Assembly (NCBI GenBank): GCA_022820725.1
Contig: JAJEFA010000004.1
Location: forward strand, 62,001-126,000
Length of the DNA: 64,000 bases
Reading direction: 5' to 3'
From: Candidatus Binatia bacterium
GTDB taxonomy: Bacteria > Desulfobacterota > Binatia > Bin18
A program made the position numbers and the translations under genes. The notes beneath the pieces are model-generated. The model searched no databases. It saw only the letters and a program-made list of their open reading frames with translations, and had not been told where the DNA came from. Positions 36,222 through 44,859 of this stretch are shown piece after piece (the first letter of the stretch is position 1; each line of letters opens with the position of its first letter).

Positions 36222-36824
36222 ATGAAGAAGGCCGAACAATCCGAAGTCACCCGCACGGCGTTACTCCAGGCAGCCCGCGAACTTTTTACTGAGCACGGCT
36301 ATGCCGGCACGGCGACCGAAGACATTGCCCAGCGGGCCGGGGTGACCCGCGGCGCGCTCTACTACCAGTTCGGAGACAAATCCGGCCTCTTTTATGCGGT
36401 CTTGGAAGGCATCAGTCTGAGCACTAATGAAAAAGTCGTAAATGCCATGCAGTCTGGCCAGAGGAAGCAGGGGGATCTCTGGGATCAGATAGTCCGCGCG
36501 GGCACGGCAGCGTATCTGGATGCCTGCATGGACCCGGCTGTCCAACGCATCGGGTTGATTGAGGCCCCGGCCGTGCTGGGCTGGGAGGAAAAGCGAGAGT
36601 TAGATAGAAAATATGGGATTAGTCTCATATCTAGCGCTCTCCAAGAACTTATGGGCGCTGGGCTGATCGCTCTACAGCCAGCTAAACCCCTGGCTCATCT
36701 TGTTTTAAGTGCCGTACTTGAAGCGGCGATGTATATCGCCCGTGCCGATGATATCCCTGCGGCGCGTAAAGAAATGGGGACAAGTTTGGAACGTCTTCTT
36801 GATGGGATGCGGGTGAGGGGCTGA
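36222..36824 (+). CDS. TetR/AcrR family regulator, paralogue 1 of 4
   Basis: A 200-residue repressor-type protein. Residues 8-57 hold the TetR HTH: ALLQAARELF, IAQRAGVTRGALYYQF, GDKSGLF. The C-terminal ligand domain includes LDACMDPAVQRIGLIEAPAV and LGWEEKREL. AGGAAAG precedes the ATG. It is divergently placed, 82 bp from the start of the decayed P450, so the ancestral pair may have been regulator and target. In the HTH region it differs from paralogue 2 at only six of 57 positions. Confidence 0.95.
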   Translation: MKKAEQSEVTRTALLQAARELFTEHGYAGTATEDIAQRAGVTRGALYYQFGDKSGLFYAVLEGISLSTNEKVVNAMQSGQRKQGDLWDQIVRAGTAAYLDACMDPAVQRIGLIEAPAVLGWEEKRELDRKYGISLISSALQELMGAGLIALQPAKPLAHLVLSAVLEAAMYIARADDIPAARKEMGTSLERLLDGMRVRG

Positions 36825-36832
36825 GTCTGCGC

Positions 36833-37438
36833 ATGAAGAAGGCCGAGCAGTCAGAATCCACCCGCAGGGCGTTACTCCAGGCAGCGCGCGAACTTTTCAC
36901 CGAGCGCGGGTACGCCGACACGGCCACCGAAGACATTGCCCAGCGGGCTGGGGTGACCCGCGGCGCGCTCTACTACCAGTTCCGTGACAAGGCCGGTCTC
37001 TTTCGTGCTGTTGTGGAAGACCTCAATCTGAACATTTCTACCCGAATCGTGAGTGCCATGCAGGCTAACCAAGGGGAGGAGACAGGGGACCCCTGGGACC
37101 GGCTCGTCAACGCTGGTAGAGAAGTGTATCTGGATGCCTGCCTGGACCCGGCTTTCCAACGCATCGCACTGATTGAAGCCTCTTCCGTGCTGGGCTGGGA
37201 GGAAAAGCGTGCGGTGGAAGGAAAATATGGGCTTAGTATCATCCGCGGTATGATTCAAGCACTGCTAGAAGCTAGGCTGATTGCTCCACAGCCAGTTGAG
37301 CCGTTGGCCCATCTTATCTTCAGCGCAATAACTGACGCGGCGATGTATATTGCCCGTGCTGATGACATACCTGCTATGCGAAAAGAAATGAGCGCCAGCC
37401 TGGAACGCCTCTTTCGTGGTCTACGGATGAAGAACTGA
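36833..37438 (+). CDS. TetR/AcrR family regulator, paralogue 2 of 4
   Basis: A 201-residue copy starting 8 bp after the stop of paralogue 1; the same 8-bp spacer form (GTCTGCGC or GTCTGTGC) recurs before copies 3 and 4. HTH: IAQRAGVTRGALYYQFRDKAGLF (split between helices 2 and 3). One extra residue lies in the ligand-domain loop (QANQGEETGDPWDR). The ligand domain diverges more than the DNA-binding part (LIEASSVLGWEEKRAVEGKY), which suggests shared or overlapping operators but different effectors. No strong Shine-Dalgarno; GAGGGG of the preceding coding end is 12 nt away. Confidence 0.95.
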   Translation: MKKAEQSESTRRALLQAARELFTERGYADTATEDIAQRAGVTRGALYYQFRDKAGLFRAVVEDLNLNISTRIVSAMQANQGEETGDPWDRLVNAGREVYLDACLDPAFQRIALIEASSVLGWEEKRAVEGKYGLSIIRGMIQALLEARLIAPQPVEPLAHLIFSAITDAAMYIARADDIPAMRKEMSASLERLFRGLRMKN

Positions 37439-37446
37439 GTCTGTGC

Positions 37447-38049
37447 ATGAAGAAGGCCGAACAATCCGAAGCCACTCGAACGGCACTGCTCCAGGCAGCC
37501 CGCGAAATTTTTACCGAGCACGGGTATGCCGACGCGACAACAGGAGACATTGCTAAACGAGCCGGAGTGACACGCGGCGCCCTCTACTACCAGTTTCGAG
37601 ACAAGTTCGGTCTCTTTCGTGCGGTTGTGGAAGACCTCAATCTGCATATTGTTCAAAAAGTCATGAGTGCCATACAGGTTCGCCAGGAAGAGGGGAGGGA
37701 CCTCTGGGATACGACAGCCCGTGCTGGTACGGAAACATTTCTGGATGCCTGCCTGGACCCGGCTGTCCAACGCATCGTGTTGACTGAGGTTACTACCGTT
37801 CTGGGCTGGGAGGAAGAGCAGGAGTTGGATGAGAATTATGGGCTGGGTGTCGTCCGTGGTGTCATCCAAGAACTCATGGATGTCGGGCTGGTTGCTCCAC
37901 AACCGCTTGACCCGCTGGCTTACCTTATCTTAAGTGTGGAGAGGGAAGCGGCTCGATATATTGCCCGCGCCGATGATATACCTGCGGCGCGGAAAGAAAT
38001 GGGTGCCAGCCTGGAACGTCTTCTTGATGGGATGCGGGTGAAAGGCTGA
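37447..38049 (+). CDS. TetR/AcrR family regulator, paralogue 3 of 4
   Basis: A 200-residue copy. Compared with the others it is the most changed in the recognition region's first part (DATTGDIAKRAGV in place of DTATEDIAQRAGV), yet the recognition helix TRGALYYQF is unchanged. The ligand pocket segment reads RIVLTEVTTVLGWEEEQEL. It begins 8 bp after copy 2. The C-terminal tail YIARADDIPAARKEMGASLE is nearly the same in all four copies, so the dimer interface may allow heterodimers (inference). Confidence 0.95.
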   Translation: MKKAEQSEATRTALLQAAREIFTEHGYADATTGDIAKRAGVTRGALYYQFRDKFGLFRAVVEDLNLHIVQKVMSAIQVRQEEGRDLWDTTARAGTETFLDACLDPAVQRIVLTEVTTVLGWEEEQELDENYGLGVVRGVIQELMDVGLVAPQPLDPLAYLILSVEREAARYIARADDIPAARKEMGASLERLLDGMRVKG

Positions 38050-38057
38050 GTCTGTGC

Positions 38058-38660
38058 ATGAAGAAGGCGAAGCAATCCGAAGCCACTCGTACGGCGTTAC
38101 TCCAAGCAGCTCGTGAACTCTTTACCGAGCGGGGATATGCCGACACGACCACCGAAGACATTGCCCAACGAGCCGGGGTAACCCGCGGCGCGCTCTACTA
38201 TCAGTTCCGTGACAAGTTTGGTCTCTTTCATGCGATTGTGGAAGACCTCTATCTAGATATTGCTCAAAAAGTCATGAGTGCCATACAGGCTCGCCAGAAA
38301 GAGGAGGGGGACCTCTGGGATGCGATAACCCGTACTGGCACGGCAGCGTATCTGGATGCCTGCCTGGATCCGGCTTTCCAACGTATCGGGCTGATTGAGT
38401 CTGTCGCCGTCCTGGGCTGGGAGGAAGAGCGTGCGGTGGATGAGAAATATGGGCAGGGTCTCGTTCGCGGTGCCATCCAAGAACTCATGGACGCAGGGCT
38501 GATTGCTCCGCAGCCAGTTGAGCCGCTGGCTCACCTGATATTGAGCGTAGAGCATGAAGCGGCTCGGTATATTGCCCGCGCCGATGATAGACTCACAGCG
38601 CGGAAAGAAATGGGTGCCAGCCTGGAACGCCTCTTCGATGGGATGCGGGTGAAGGGCTGA
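38058..38660 (+). CDS. TetR/AcrR family regulator, paralogue 4 of 4
   Basis: A 200-residue copy ending the array. MKKAKQSE replaces MKKAEQSE at the N-terminus; recognition helix TRGALYYQF and FRDKFGLF are as in copy 3, and the pocket region reads RIGLIESVAVLGWEEERAVDEKY. Copies 3 and 4 share KVMSAIQxRQ and RDKFGLF and so look like the most recent duplication. It converges on the SDR genes at 38710, 49 bp away, with no terminator seen. Confidence 0.95.
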   Translation: MKKAKQSEATRTALLQAARELFTERGYADTTTEDIAQRAGVTRGALYYQFRDKFGLFHAIVEDLYLDIAQKVMSAIQARQKEEGDLWDAITRTGTAAYLDACLDPAFQRIGLIESVAVLGWEEERAVDEKYGQGLVRGAIQELMDAGLIAPQPVEPLAHLILSVEHEAARYIARADDRLTARKEMGASLERLFDGMRVKG

Positions 38661-38709
38661 GTCGATTCCCGTAGATAGAGGTGACGGGACGTGACCCAAC
38701 TCCACTGGT

Positions 38710-39483
38710 CTACAAATGACTCAGCGCTCCGCCTTCAATCCATACGGTTTGGCCGGTGATAAAGCCCGCCATGTCTGAGGCCAGATACACTGCGGCTTCG
38801 CCGACTTCAGACGGCTGCGCTAGGCGTTTCTGCGGCAAATAGCGAAGCAACTGCTCCTGTACGACGGTGTCTTTGAGCAAACCCATACCCTCAGTCCAGC
38901 CCGCTCCAACGGCATTCACCGTGATCCCACTTCGAGCCCATTCAAGAGCTAGGGCGCGGGTCAAATTAAGAACCCCGCCTTGCGCCGCACAATACGCGCT
39001 GCCATTGATCATACCCCGCTCGCCGAGCAATGAAACAATATTAATAATCCGTCCGCTGTGTTGAGCCAGCATGGGCTCGACTGCTGCCCGGCAGGAAAAA
39101 TACACGCCTGTCAAATTGACCTCTAGTACCCGACGCCATTCCTTGGATGAAATGTCACGGAGCGGCTTGGCAAACGGCAGGTCGTGAGCATTGACGAGAA
39201 TATCGAGCGCGCCAAATTCTGAGACGGTCTGCTCCACCAGCGTCTGCACGTCAGCTTCGTTCGCAGCGTCTATCGTCCGAGCTAGGCTCTTTCTACCCTG
39301 AGATTGAATTGCGTCTCGGCAGGTGAGGACAGCCTCCTGTTCTCGCGGTGTAGCGAGCGTCGAGCCTACTGCGACATCCGCGCCTGCCTCGGCCAGCGCA
39401 CAGGCCGCAGCCCTGCCAATAGCCGAGCCGGCTCCGAGCACCAACGCGTTTTTCTCCGCTAAAGAAAACGCGACCAGGCTCAT
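38710..39483 (-). CDS. SDR family protein lacking the catalytic lysine
   Basis: A 257-residue short-chain dehydrogenase-fold protein. The cofactor loop is LGAGSAIG (16-23). Ser151 and Tyr164 align with the catalytic Ser and Tyr, but the lysine is replaced by Gln168 (YCAAQGG; the codon is CAA, one base from AAA). The NNAG motif is also altered, to NAHD (98-101). The C-terminus GQTVWIEGGALSHL is otherwise normal. Without Lys the usual proton relay should fail, so it may be a non-catalytic partner or act by another mechanism. Its ATG overlaps the stop of the SDR upstream by 4 bp, so the two are translated together. Confidence 0.9.
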   Translation of the reverse strand: MSLVAFSLAEKNALVLGAGSAIGRAAACALAEAGADVAVGSTLATPREQEAVLTCRDAIQSQGRKSLARTIDAANEADVQTLVEQTVSEFGALDILVNAHDLPFAKPLRDISSKEWRRVLEVNLTGVYFSCRAAVEPMLAQHSGRIINIVSLLGERGMINGSAYCAAQGGVLNLTRALALEWARSGITVNAVGAGWTEGMGLLKDTVVQEQLLRYLPQKRLAQPSEVGEAAVYLASDMAGFITGQTVWIEGGALSHL

Positions 39484-40295
39484 ACGCTATCCTCTTCCAG
39501 CGGGACGACTGGAGCAAATCCACACGGCGCCTGCCCCCCTGCCAGACCGCCGCCCTCTAGCGCAAGCATTTGACCGTTCATATAGTCGGACATGTTCGAC
39601 GCCAGGAAGACACAAGCCGGCCCCAGCTCAGCATCCTGGCCGACCCGTCCAACCGGTATGAATTTCCCGCCTCGCCAAAATTTGATCAACTCGGGGTCAT
39701 CGTGCGGAAAGATGCCGGGCAGGATCAGATTGGCCTGAATATTGTGCTCGGCGTAATTCATTGCCAGGGCGCGGGTGAAATTGATCAAGCCAGCCTTGGC
39801 TACCGTATACATATAATTGTTCTTCGCCGCCCGGACACCAAAACCGGAAGTGATATTGATGATCTTTCCACCGCCTTGCTTGACCATAGAGGGCAGGAGC
39901 GCCCGGCAACAGTACACTGCGCCCGAGAGGTTAGTATCCACGCCCATATGCCAATGCGTATCGGGAATGGTCTCGAGCGGACGAAACATGCCTTTTGTCG
40001 CCCCGCCGGCATTGTTGACCAAGATGTCAATCTGTCCGAATGCGGCCCGTCCGGCTTCGATCATGGCATTGACCGAATGGGAATCCGTAATGTCAACCCG
40101 CACCGCCAGGCTGTGACGACCTTGAGCCCGGACGAGATCGGCAGTTTCGTCGATTTGATCCTGCGTTCGGGAAGCGACAACAATATCAGCTCCAGCCTCC
40201 GCAAGATCGAGTGCCATTGCCCGGCCCAAACCGCGCCCCGCCCCGGTCACCAAGGCAATTTTCCCGTCTAGCCGTAACTTGTCGAGTACGCTCAC
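39480..40295 (-). CDS. SDR family oxidoreductase
   Basis: A 271-residue classical SDR with TGAGRGLG (17-24), NNAGG (94-98), Ser150, Tyr163 and Lys167 (YTVAK) all intact; active as an NAD(P)H-dependent dehydrogenase by family rule. The C-terminal extension after ALEGGGLAGG (about 15 residues) is longer than usual. A good purine site (GAGGTTATG) is at the start. It overlaps the Lys-lacking SDR gene by 4 bp, and the pair may form a hetero-oligomer, as SDRs are usually tetramers. Substrate not predictable. Confidence 0.92.
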   Translation of the reverse strand: MSVLDKLRLDGKIALVTGAGRGLGRAMALDLAEAGADIVVASRTQDQIDETADLVRAQGRHSLAVRVDITDSHSVNAMIEAGRAAFGQIDILVNNAGGATKGMFRPLETIPDTHWHMGVDTNLSGAVYCCRALLPSMVKQGGGKIINITSGFGVRAAKNNYMYTVAKAGLINFTRALAMNYAEHNIQANLILPGIFPHDDPELIKFWRGGKFIPVGRVGQDAELGPACVFLASNMSDYMNGQMLALEGGGLAGGQAPCGFAPVVPLEEDSV

Positions 40296-40367
40296 ATAAC
40301 CTCCTCTGTGTCTGCACCTCCCAGGAAATGGACGAATTCTTATGCTATTGCAAGGGCCGAGAGATGA

Positions 40368-41075
40368 ATGAGAGTATCAAAAGATATGGCTGACTCACCC
40401 ATTCCTGAGCCCTGGTCTGACTTCATTGAAGGCTCGGTCTACCCTGACAACGCAGTCCCCTGGCGGCATGACGCTGCCTACACGACCATTCTCGAACACC
40501 CCGGACTGCGCGATAGTATCGGGAGTCATGTTGCTTCCGCCCTGCGGCAAGCCATCGGATTGGTCCAGGCCATGGCCCAGGTGAATGTCTTGGATGTCGT
40601 CTGCAGTCACCGCCCGGCAGTCGGCCTCAGCCTGGGCTTTGGCAGTAATGCGCAAGAACCCTACGATCTGCTCAAGACCTTTGAACTGGACTGTGTCCAC
40701 GCCTATGAGTGGATCGGCGAACACATCATTGAGGCAGCCAAGGCATTTGAGATGCTCCGTGCGGGTGATCCTCGGCTGACAACCCGCATTCGCCTGCATC
40801 ACGGGACGGTGAGTGATTTGAGTGCACTGAATACCTCTTCCATCCATCTCATCTACACGGCCAATATGTTCAACCGTGAGATTCCTATGAGCGAAGACAC
40901 GTTTGAGCGGTCCATGCAAGAGATTGTGCGTCTCCTTGCTCCAAGGGGGTGTCTGATCAGCCGTGGTTCAGCCGGTGTGCTGGAACAGTCTCTTGCTCGT
41001 TATTTTCATGTCCTATTAGAAAATCCGCTGGTTTCTGTTCTGCAAAAAGAACCTGTACCGGCAGGGAGCGAGTGA
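40368..41075 (+). CDS. methyltransferase-like protein
   Basis: A 235-residue cytosolic protein. The middle has VHAYEWIGEHIIEAAKAFEML followed by HHGTVSDLSAL and SIHLIYTANMFN, then ERSMQEIVRLLAPRGCLISRG. This order (acidic residue at the end of strand 2, a motif III D, then LLxPGG-like loop) resembles a class I SAM methyltransferase such as those of the CheR/SAM-binding group. The Gly-rich motif I (LSLGFGSNAQEP) is degenerate. The start may be ATG 40368 or 40386. Short distance (7 bp) to the VOC gene downstream suggests co-transcription. Confidence 0.6.
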   Translation: MRVSKDMADSPIPEPWSDFIEGSVYPDNAVPWRHDAAYTTILEHPGLRDSIGSHVASALRQAIGLVQAMAQVNVLDVVCSHRPAVGLSLGFGSNAQEPYDLLKTFELDCVHAYEWIGEHIIEAAKAFEMLRAGDPRLTTRIRLHHGTVSDLSALNTSSIHLIYTANMFNREIPMSEDTFERSMQEIVRLLAPRGCLISRGSAGVLEQSLARYFHVLLENPLVSVLQKEPVPAGSE

Positions 41076-41082
41076 ATCGGCC

Positions 41083-41472
41083 ATGATCTGTCTCGACCAC
41101 GTTCACATCTTTTCGTCTGATATAGAGGCGACGTTGCGCTTCTATCAGACCATGTTTGGGGCGCGGACAGTGTACGATGCCACGCTTGTGGGTCAGCGGA
41201 ATATCCGCCTTGATATGGGTGGACAAGCACTGCACGTTTATGCGCAAAAACCGCGGAGTGCGGATCGGGGCCTGGTGCATCATCTCGGCATTCGGACCGA
41301 TGACCTTGAGGGGCTGATCGCCCATATGCAGGAAAACGGAGTCGTCTTTCGGAAAGGCATTGTTGAGGACACGTCTTTTTGCTACGCCATGTGCGAAGCG
41401 CCGGACGGCGTTCTGTTAGAGCTCTATGAGGTGAAGCCGGGTGGGGAATGGATGGTAGGAGAGGGGGGATAG
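41083..41472 (+). CDS. VOC (glyoxalase/dioxygenase-fold) family protein
   Basis: A 129-residue single-domain vicinal-oxygen-chelate protein with two beta-alpha-beta-beta-beta modules. Possible metal ligands are His6 or His8 in LDHVHIF, His in VHHLGIR and Glu in LLELYEV, the pattern of glyoxalase-I-like enzymes (H/E/H/E across a dimer). FRKGIVEDTSFCYAMCEAPDG precedes the last strand (given in part). It starts 7 bp after the methyltransferase-like gene. Its chemistry (lyase, dioxygenase or isomerase) is not fixed by sequence. Confidence 0.88.
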   Translation: MICLDHVHIFSSDIEATLRFYQTMFGARTVYDATLVGQRNIRLDMGGQALHVYAQKPRSADRGLVHHLGIRTDDLEGLIAHMQENGVVFRKGIVEDTSFCYAMCEAPDGVLLELYEVKPGGEWMVGEGG

Positions 41473-41577
41473 CGCACGCCGGTCGTAGCGATGAGGGTCG
41501 TTGGGTATTCTTTGCTCCTGTAAAACCTTGCCTTCTGCTCCACCGGTCTTACATTTTTATACAAAGAAGTGTCGACG

Positions 41578-42642
41578 ATGAAATTTCAGGACTACTACAA
41601 AACACTCGGGCTTTCACGAACTGCCTCGCAGGAAGAAATTCAGAAGGCCTATCGTAAGTTGGCCCGAAAGTATCATCCTGATGTGAATAAGAGTCCTGAG
41701 GCAGAAGAAAAATTCAAGGCTATTAACGAAGCCCACGAAGTCCTGAAGGACCCAGAAAAGCGGAGCAGATACGATACCCTCGGCCCCAACTGGCAGGCTG
41801 GACAAGACTTTCGACCGCCACCCGGTTGGGAGGATTTTACCAGTCAGGCCGGCTGGCCAGGTGGAGGCCGGACGACATTTCACTTCCGTAGTGGGCCGGG
41901 TGGTCCTAGTGGGCCAAATGGGCCGGACAGGTTTGACTTTAGCGGCTTCGGCAGCAGTGGATTCAGTGACTTTTTTGACGCACTATTTGGACAGAATTTC
42001 CACGCCAGTCCGAGACATGGGTCTCAAGGGAGTCGTCGCCAGACTCGGAGGGGGACGCAAAGGGCTGGAATGTCTGGCAGGCCGTCGATGCGTGGCAAAG
42101 ATCACGAGGCCGATATTACGATTTCCCTTGAAGAAGCCTATCGAGGTACGTCAAAGACCCTGACTTTACAACAGGCAGAGGGTCGTGGCGCTGGAAAAGC
42201 CAAACGCTACGATGTCAAGATCCCACCTGGCATCACCGAAGGGGCGCGCATTCGTTTGGCAGGCCAGGGCGGAGCGGGCAAGGGTCAGGGAGACAATGGC
42301 GATATCTTTCTCCGTGTGCACATTGCCCCGCATGAGCGCTTTACTCTACAGGGTCGCGACTTATCGGTTGAGATCCCAATCTCTCCGTGGGAAGCCGCGT
42401 TGGGAACGAAGGTCGAGATTCCCACATTAGACGGGCGCATTAAGCTGACCATCCCTCCAGGGACCCAGGGGGAACAAAAATTCCGGAGTCGAGGTAAAGG
42501 GCTACCCCAAAAGGGAGGCGCACCTGGCGACCTGTATGCCATCGTTCGGATTACGCTTCCGAAAACCCTGACGCCCAGAGAAAAGGCTTTGTTTGAAGAA
42601 CTCCAACACGTCTCGTCCTTTCATCCGCGGGAGGACGGCTAA
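41578..42642 (+). CDS. cbpA: CbpA-type DnaJ co-chaperone
   Basis: A 354-residue Hsp40. Residues 3-67 are a J-domain with HPD at 33-35, followed by a Gly/Phe/Pro-rich linker (about 75-175) and the two C-terminal peptide-binding domains ([49 protein letters not shown]). The CXXCXGXG zinc finger is missing, so it is CbpA/DnaJ class II. It stimulates DnaK ATPase and delivers clients. The true start is ATG 41578; a GTG three codons earlier is in frame. It stands alone, not next to dnaK or grpE. Confidence 0.93.
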   Translation: MKFQDYYKTLGLSRTASQEEIQKAYRKLARKYHPDVNKSPEAEEKFKAINEAHEVLKDPEKRSRYDTLGPNWQAGQDFRPPPGWEDFTSQAGWPGGGRTTFHFRSGPGGPSGPNGPDRFDFSGFGSSGFSDFFDALFGQNFHASPRHGSQGSRRQTRRGTQRAGMSGRPSMRGKDHEADITISLEEAYRGTSKTLTLQQAEGRGAGKAKRYDVKIPPGITEGARIRLAGQGGAGKGQGDNGDIFLRVHIAPHERFTLQGRDLSVEIPISPWEAALGTKVEIPTLDGRIKLTIPPGTQGEQKFRSRGKGLPQKGGAPGDLYAIVRITLPKTLTPREKALFEELQHVSSFHPREDG

Positions 42643-42756
42643 GCGGACCCCACTGGGACGCTCTCACGACTCTTTCTTTTGGGAAAGTCTGCTTTGCGCT
42701 GATTTGTGAAACGCGCTACAACCGCAGGCAAACCTGAGCGAGGGAGAAACGGATTC

Positions 42757-43959
42757 ATGGCCAGCCAGCCACTCGAAGGTCTCAAGGTCGTTGACATTGC
42801 CGTCTTGTTTGCCGCTCCGACGATTTCCCAGAACATGGGCGATTTTGGGGCGGAGGTGATTAAGGTTGAGCACCCGAAAATGGGGGATAGCCTGCGCTCA
42901 CTCGGAGCAACCAAGGATGGAATCCCGCTGTGGTGGAAGATCACCAATCGAAATAAAAAATGCGTTACGCTCAATCTGAGCGCTCCGGAAGGCCAGGAGT
43001 TGCTCAAGCAACTGATCGCCGACGCCGATGTCCTGACAGAAAATTTCCGACCGGGCACCCTGGAAAAATGGGGCCTCGGTTGGGAGACCCTGCATGCGAT
43101 CAACCCTCGCCTGATCGTTGTCCGGGTATCCGGGTTTGGTCAGACCGGGCCTTATAAAGACAAACCAGGATTCGGCACTCTTGCCGAGGCCATGAGTGGC
43201 TTTGCCCACATTACCGGCCAGCCGGACGGGCCGCCGACCCTGCCGGGCTATGGTCTGGCAGATTCCATGGCTGGCCAGTTTGGTACCTGGGCGGTCATGT
43301 TTGCGCTCTATGAGCGGGATCATAAGAGCGGCAAAGGCCAGATGCTCGACCTGAGCGTTTTGGAACCATTATTCACGACAACTGGAGATCAAGCCCTGGC
43401 CTATGACCAGCTTGGCGTTATTCAGCACCGAACCGGGAATCGGGTGCCGTCTATTGGAGCCCCTCGGAATACCTATCAAACCAAGGACGGACATTGGCTT
43501 GCCCTTTCGGCTAATGCGCCGGCTTTGGCCAAACGGGTCTTTGTCGCCATCGGCCGGCCGGAACTGAATAATGATCCACGCTTCGCCGACAACCGCGCCC
43601 GGATTGAAAACATTGATGAAGTCGACGCTATCGTTGGCGGCTGGATTGGTGCGCACACTGCTGAAGAAGCCTTGAAACGATTTGACGAATTCGAGTGTGC
43701 CTGTGCACCGGTGTACGACATTACCGGCATTCTCTCCGATCCGCATTTCCAGGCGCGCGAAACGGTCACCACTGTCGCTGATCCGGAGTTGGGGCCCGTC
43801 AAAATGCAGAATGTCGTCCCGAAATTTTCTCGGACTCCTGGCGCAATACGCTGGCCGGCGCCCACCCATATGGGACACCACAACGAAGAAATCTATGGAC
43901 AGCAGCTCGGTCTGTCGTCGCAGGAACTGGCGGAATTAAAAGAAAAGGGAGTGATCTAA
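42757..43959 (+). CDS. CaiB/BaiF family CoA-transferase
   Basis: A 400-residue type III CoA-transferase. GLKVVDIAVLFAAP at the start, FGAEVIKVEHP (30-40), and catalytic Asp169 in YGLADSMAG correspond to formyl-CoA transferase residues. ENFRPGTLEKWGLGWE is a further family block. It moves CoA between carboxylic acids, activating a substrate without ATP. GGGAG precedes the ATG at 42757. It overlaps the next gene by 1 bp (TAATG); with the CitE-like lyase it looks like a two-step unit that makes then cleaves a CoA ester. Confidence 0.94.
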   Translation: MASQPLEGLKVVDIAVLFAAPTISQNMGDFGAEVIKVEHPKMGDSLRSLGATKDGIPLWWKITNRNKKCVTLNLSAPEGQELLKQLIADADVLTENFRPGTLEKWGLGWETLHAINPRLIVVRVSGFGQTGPYKDKPGFGTLAEAMSGFAHITGQPDGPPTLPGYGLADSMAGQFGTWAVMFALYERDHKSGKGQMLDLSVLEPLFTTTGDQALAYDQLGVIQHRTGNRVPSIGAPRNTYQTKDGHWLALSANAPALAKRVFVAIGRPELNNDPRFADNRARIENIDEVDAIVGGWIGAHTAEEALKRFDEFECACAPVYDITGILSDPHFQARETVTTVADPELGPVKMQNVVPKFSRTPGAIRWPAPTHMGHHNEEIYGQQLGLSSQELAELKEKGVI

Positions 43960-44846
43960 TGTCACGGCTGCGTCGAAGTTTATTATTTGTCCCAGCCAGT
44001 AGCGAGCGCTTCTTTGCCAAGGCCAAAGAGTCGGCGGCGGATACGCTGATCTTTGATCTGGAGGATGCGGTGGCTCCAGAGCGCAAGGCCGAAGCGCGCG
44101 AGACCATGCGGGAGGTCCTTCAAGACGCTGACTTTGAACGCTTTGAACGGACTGTGCGTATTAACGGACTTGATACCCCCTACTTCTTGGATGATGTGTT
44201 AGCCATGGTTGAGGCTGGAGCCGACGGCCTCGTCGTACCCAAGACCAATAGCGCCGAGAACATTCGGTTCGTGGATCAACTCGTTTCCCTGGCCGAACAC
44301 CGTGCCGGACGCCCGCCTGGAGACGTTGTCCTGCTTCCCTTGTTTGAGCAGCCCCAGGCAATCGGCAATGCGTTTTCCATTGCCTCGGCAACGTCCCGGA
44401 TTGCCGGGATCGCTTTTGGGCATGGTGACTTTTCCTTATCCATGGGGATTAAAGCCGCGCCCTCAACCGACGGCGTGGTTTTACAAGCGCGCTGTCAGGT
44501 GGTCATGGCCGCCAAGGCTGCCGGTGTGACGCCGATTGATAACGTCTATCTTGATATTAAGGACCTCGACGGTTTACGCACAGAAACGCAGCAGGGCAAG
44601 GAACTCGGTTACGAGGGCAAGGCTTGTATTCACCCCGGCCAGGTTGAGCCCGTGAACGCGGTGTACACACCGACGACAGAAGAGGTCGAGTATGCGCGCG
44701 CCCTGGTTGCCGCTTTTGAACAAGCGGTGGCCGCGGGGCATGGGGCCGTCTCCTTCCGAGGGCGGATGATTGATGGACCGATTGCCGACATTGAAAAAAT
44801 CGTATTGGACCGGGCGCGCAAAGCCGGCATGGACGTAGCCTCCTAG
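43959..44846 (+). CDS. HpcH/HpaI aldolase / CitE-like CoA-ester lyase
   Basis: A 295-residue TIM-barrel lyase of the CitE / malyl-CoA lyase / beta-methylmalyl-CoA family. RRSLLFVPASSERF at the N-terminus, FDLEDAV (Mg ligand Glu-Asp, about 30-36), and GYEGKACIHPGQVEPVN near 230 are signatures. It cleaves a 3-hydroxy-acyl-CoA (malyl-, citramalyl- or methylmalyl-CoA type) to acetyl- or propionyl-CoA plus an oxo-acid. The start ATG overlaps the stop of the CoA-transferase gene, so stoichiometric production is likely. Confidence 0.93.
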   Translation: MSRLRRSLLFVPASSERFFAKAKESAADTLIFDLEDAVAPERKAEARETMREVLQDADFERFERTVRINGLDTPYFLDDVLAMVEAGADGLVVPKTNSAENIRFVDQLVSLAEHRAGRPPGDVVLLPLFEQPQAIGNAFSIASATSRIAGIAFGHGDFSLSMGIKAAPSTDGVVLQARCQVVMAAKAAGVTPIDNVYLDIKDLDGLRTETQQGKELGYEGKACIHPGQVEPVNAVYTPTTEEVEYARALVAAFEQAVAAGHGAVSFRGRMIDGPIADIEKIVLDRARKAGMDVAS

Positions 44847-44859
44847 GAAACCGTGACCT

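Noticed and set aside
36222..38660. 611-bp periodic repeats, considered as a CRISPR-like or satellite array
   Set aside because: Each unit is a full TetR coding sequence; there are no short direct repeats with unique spacers.
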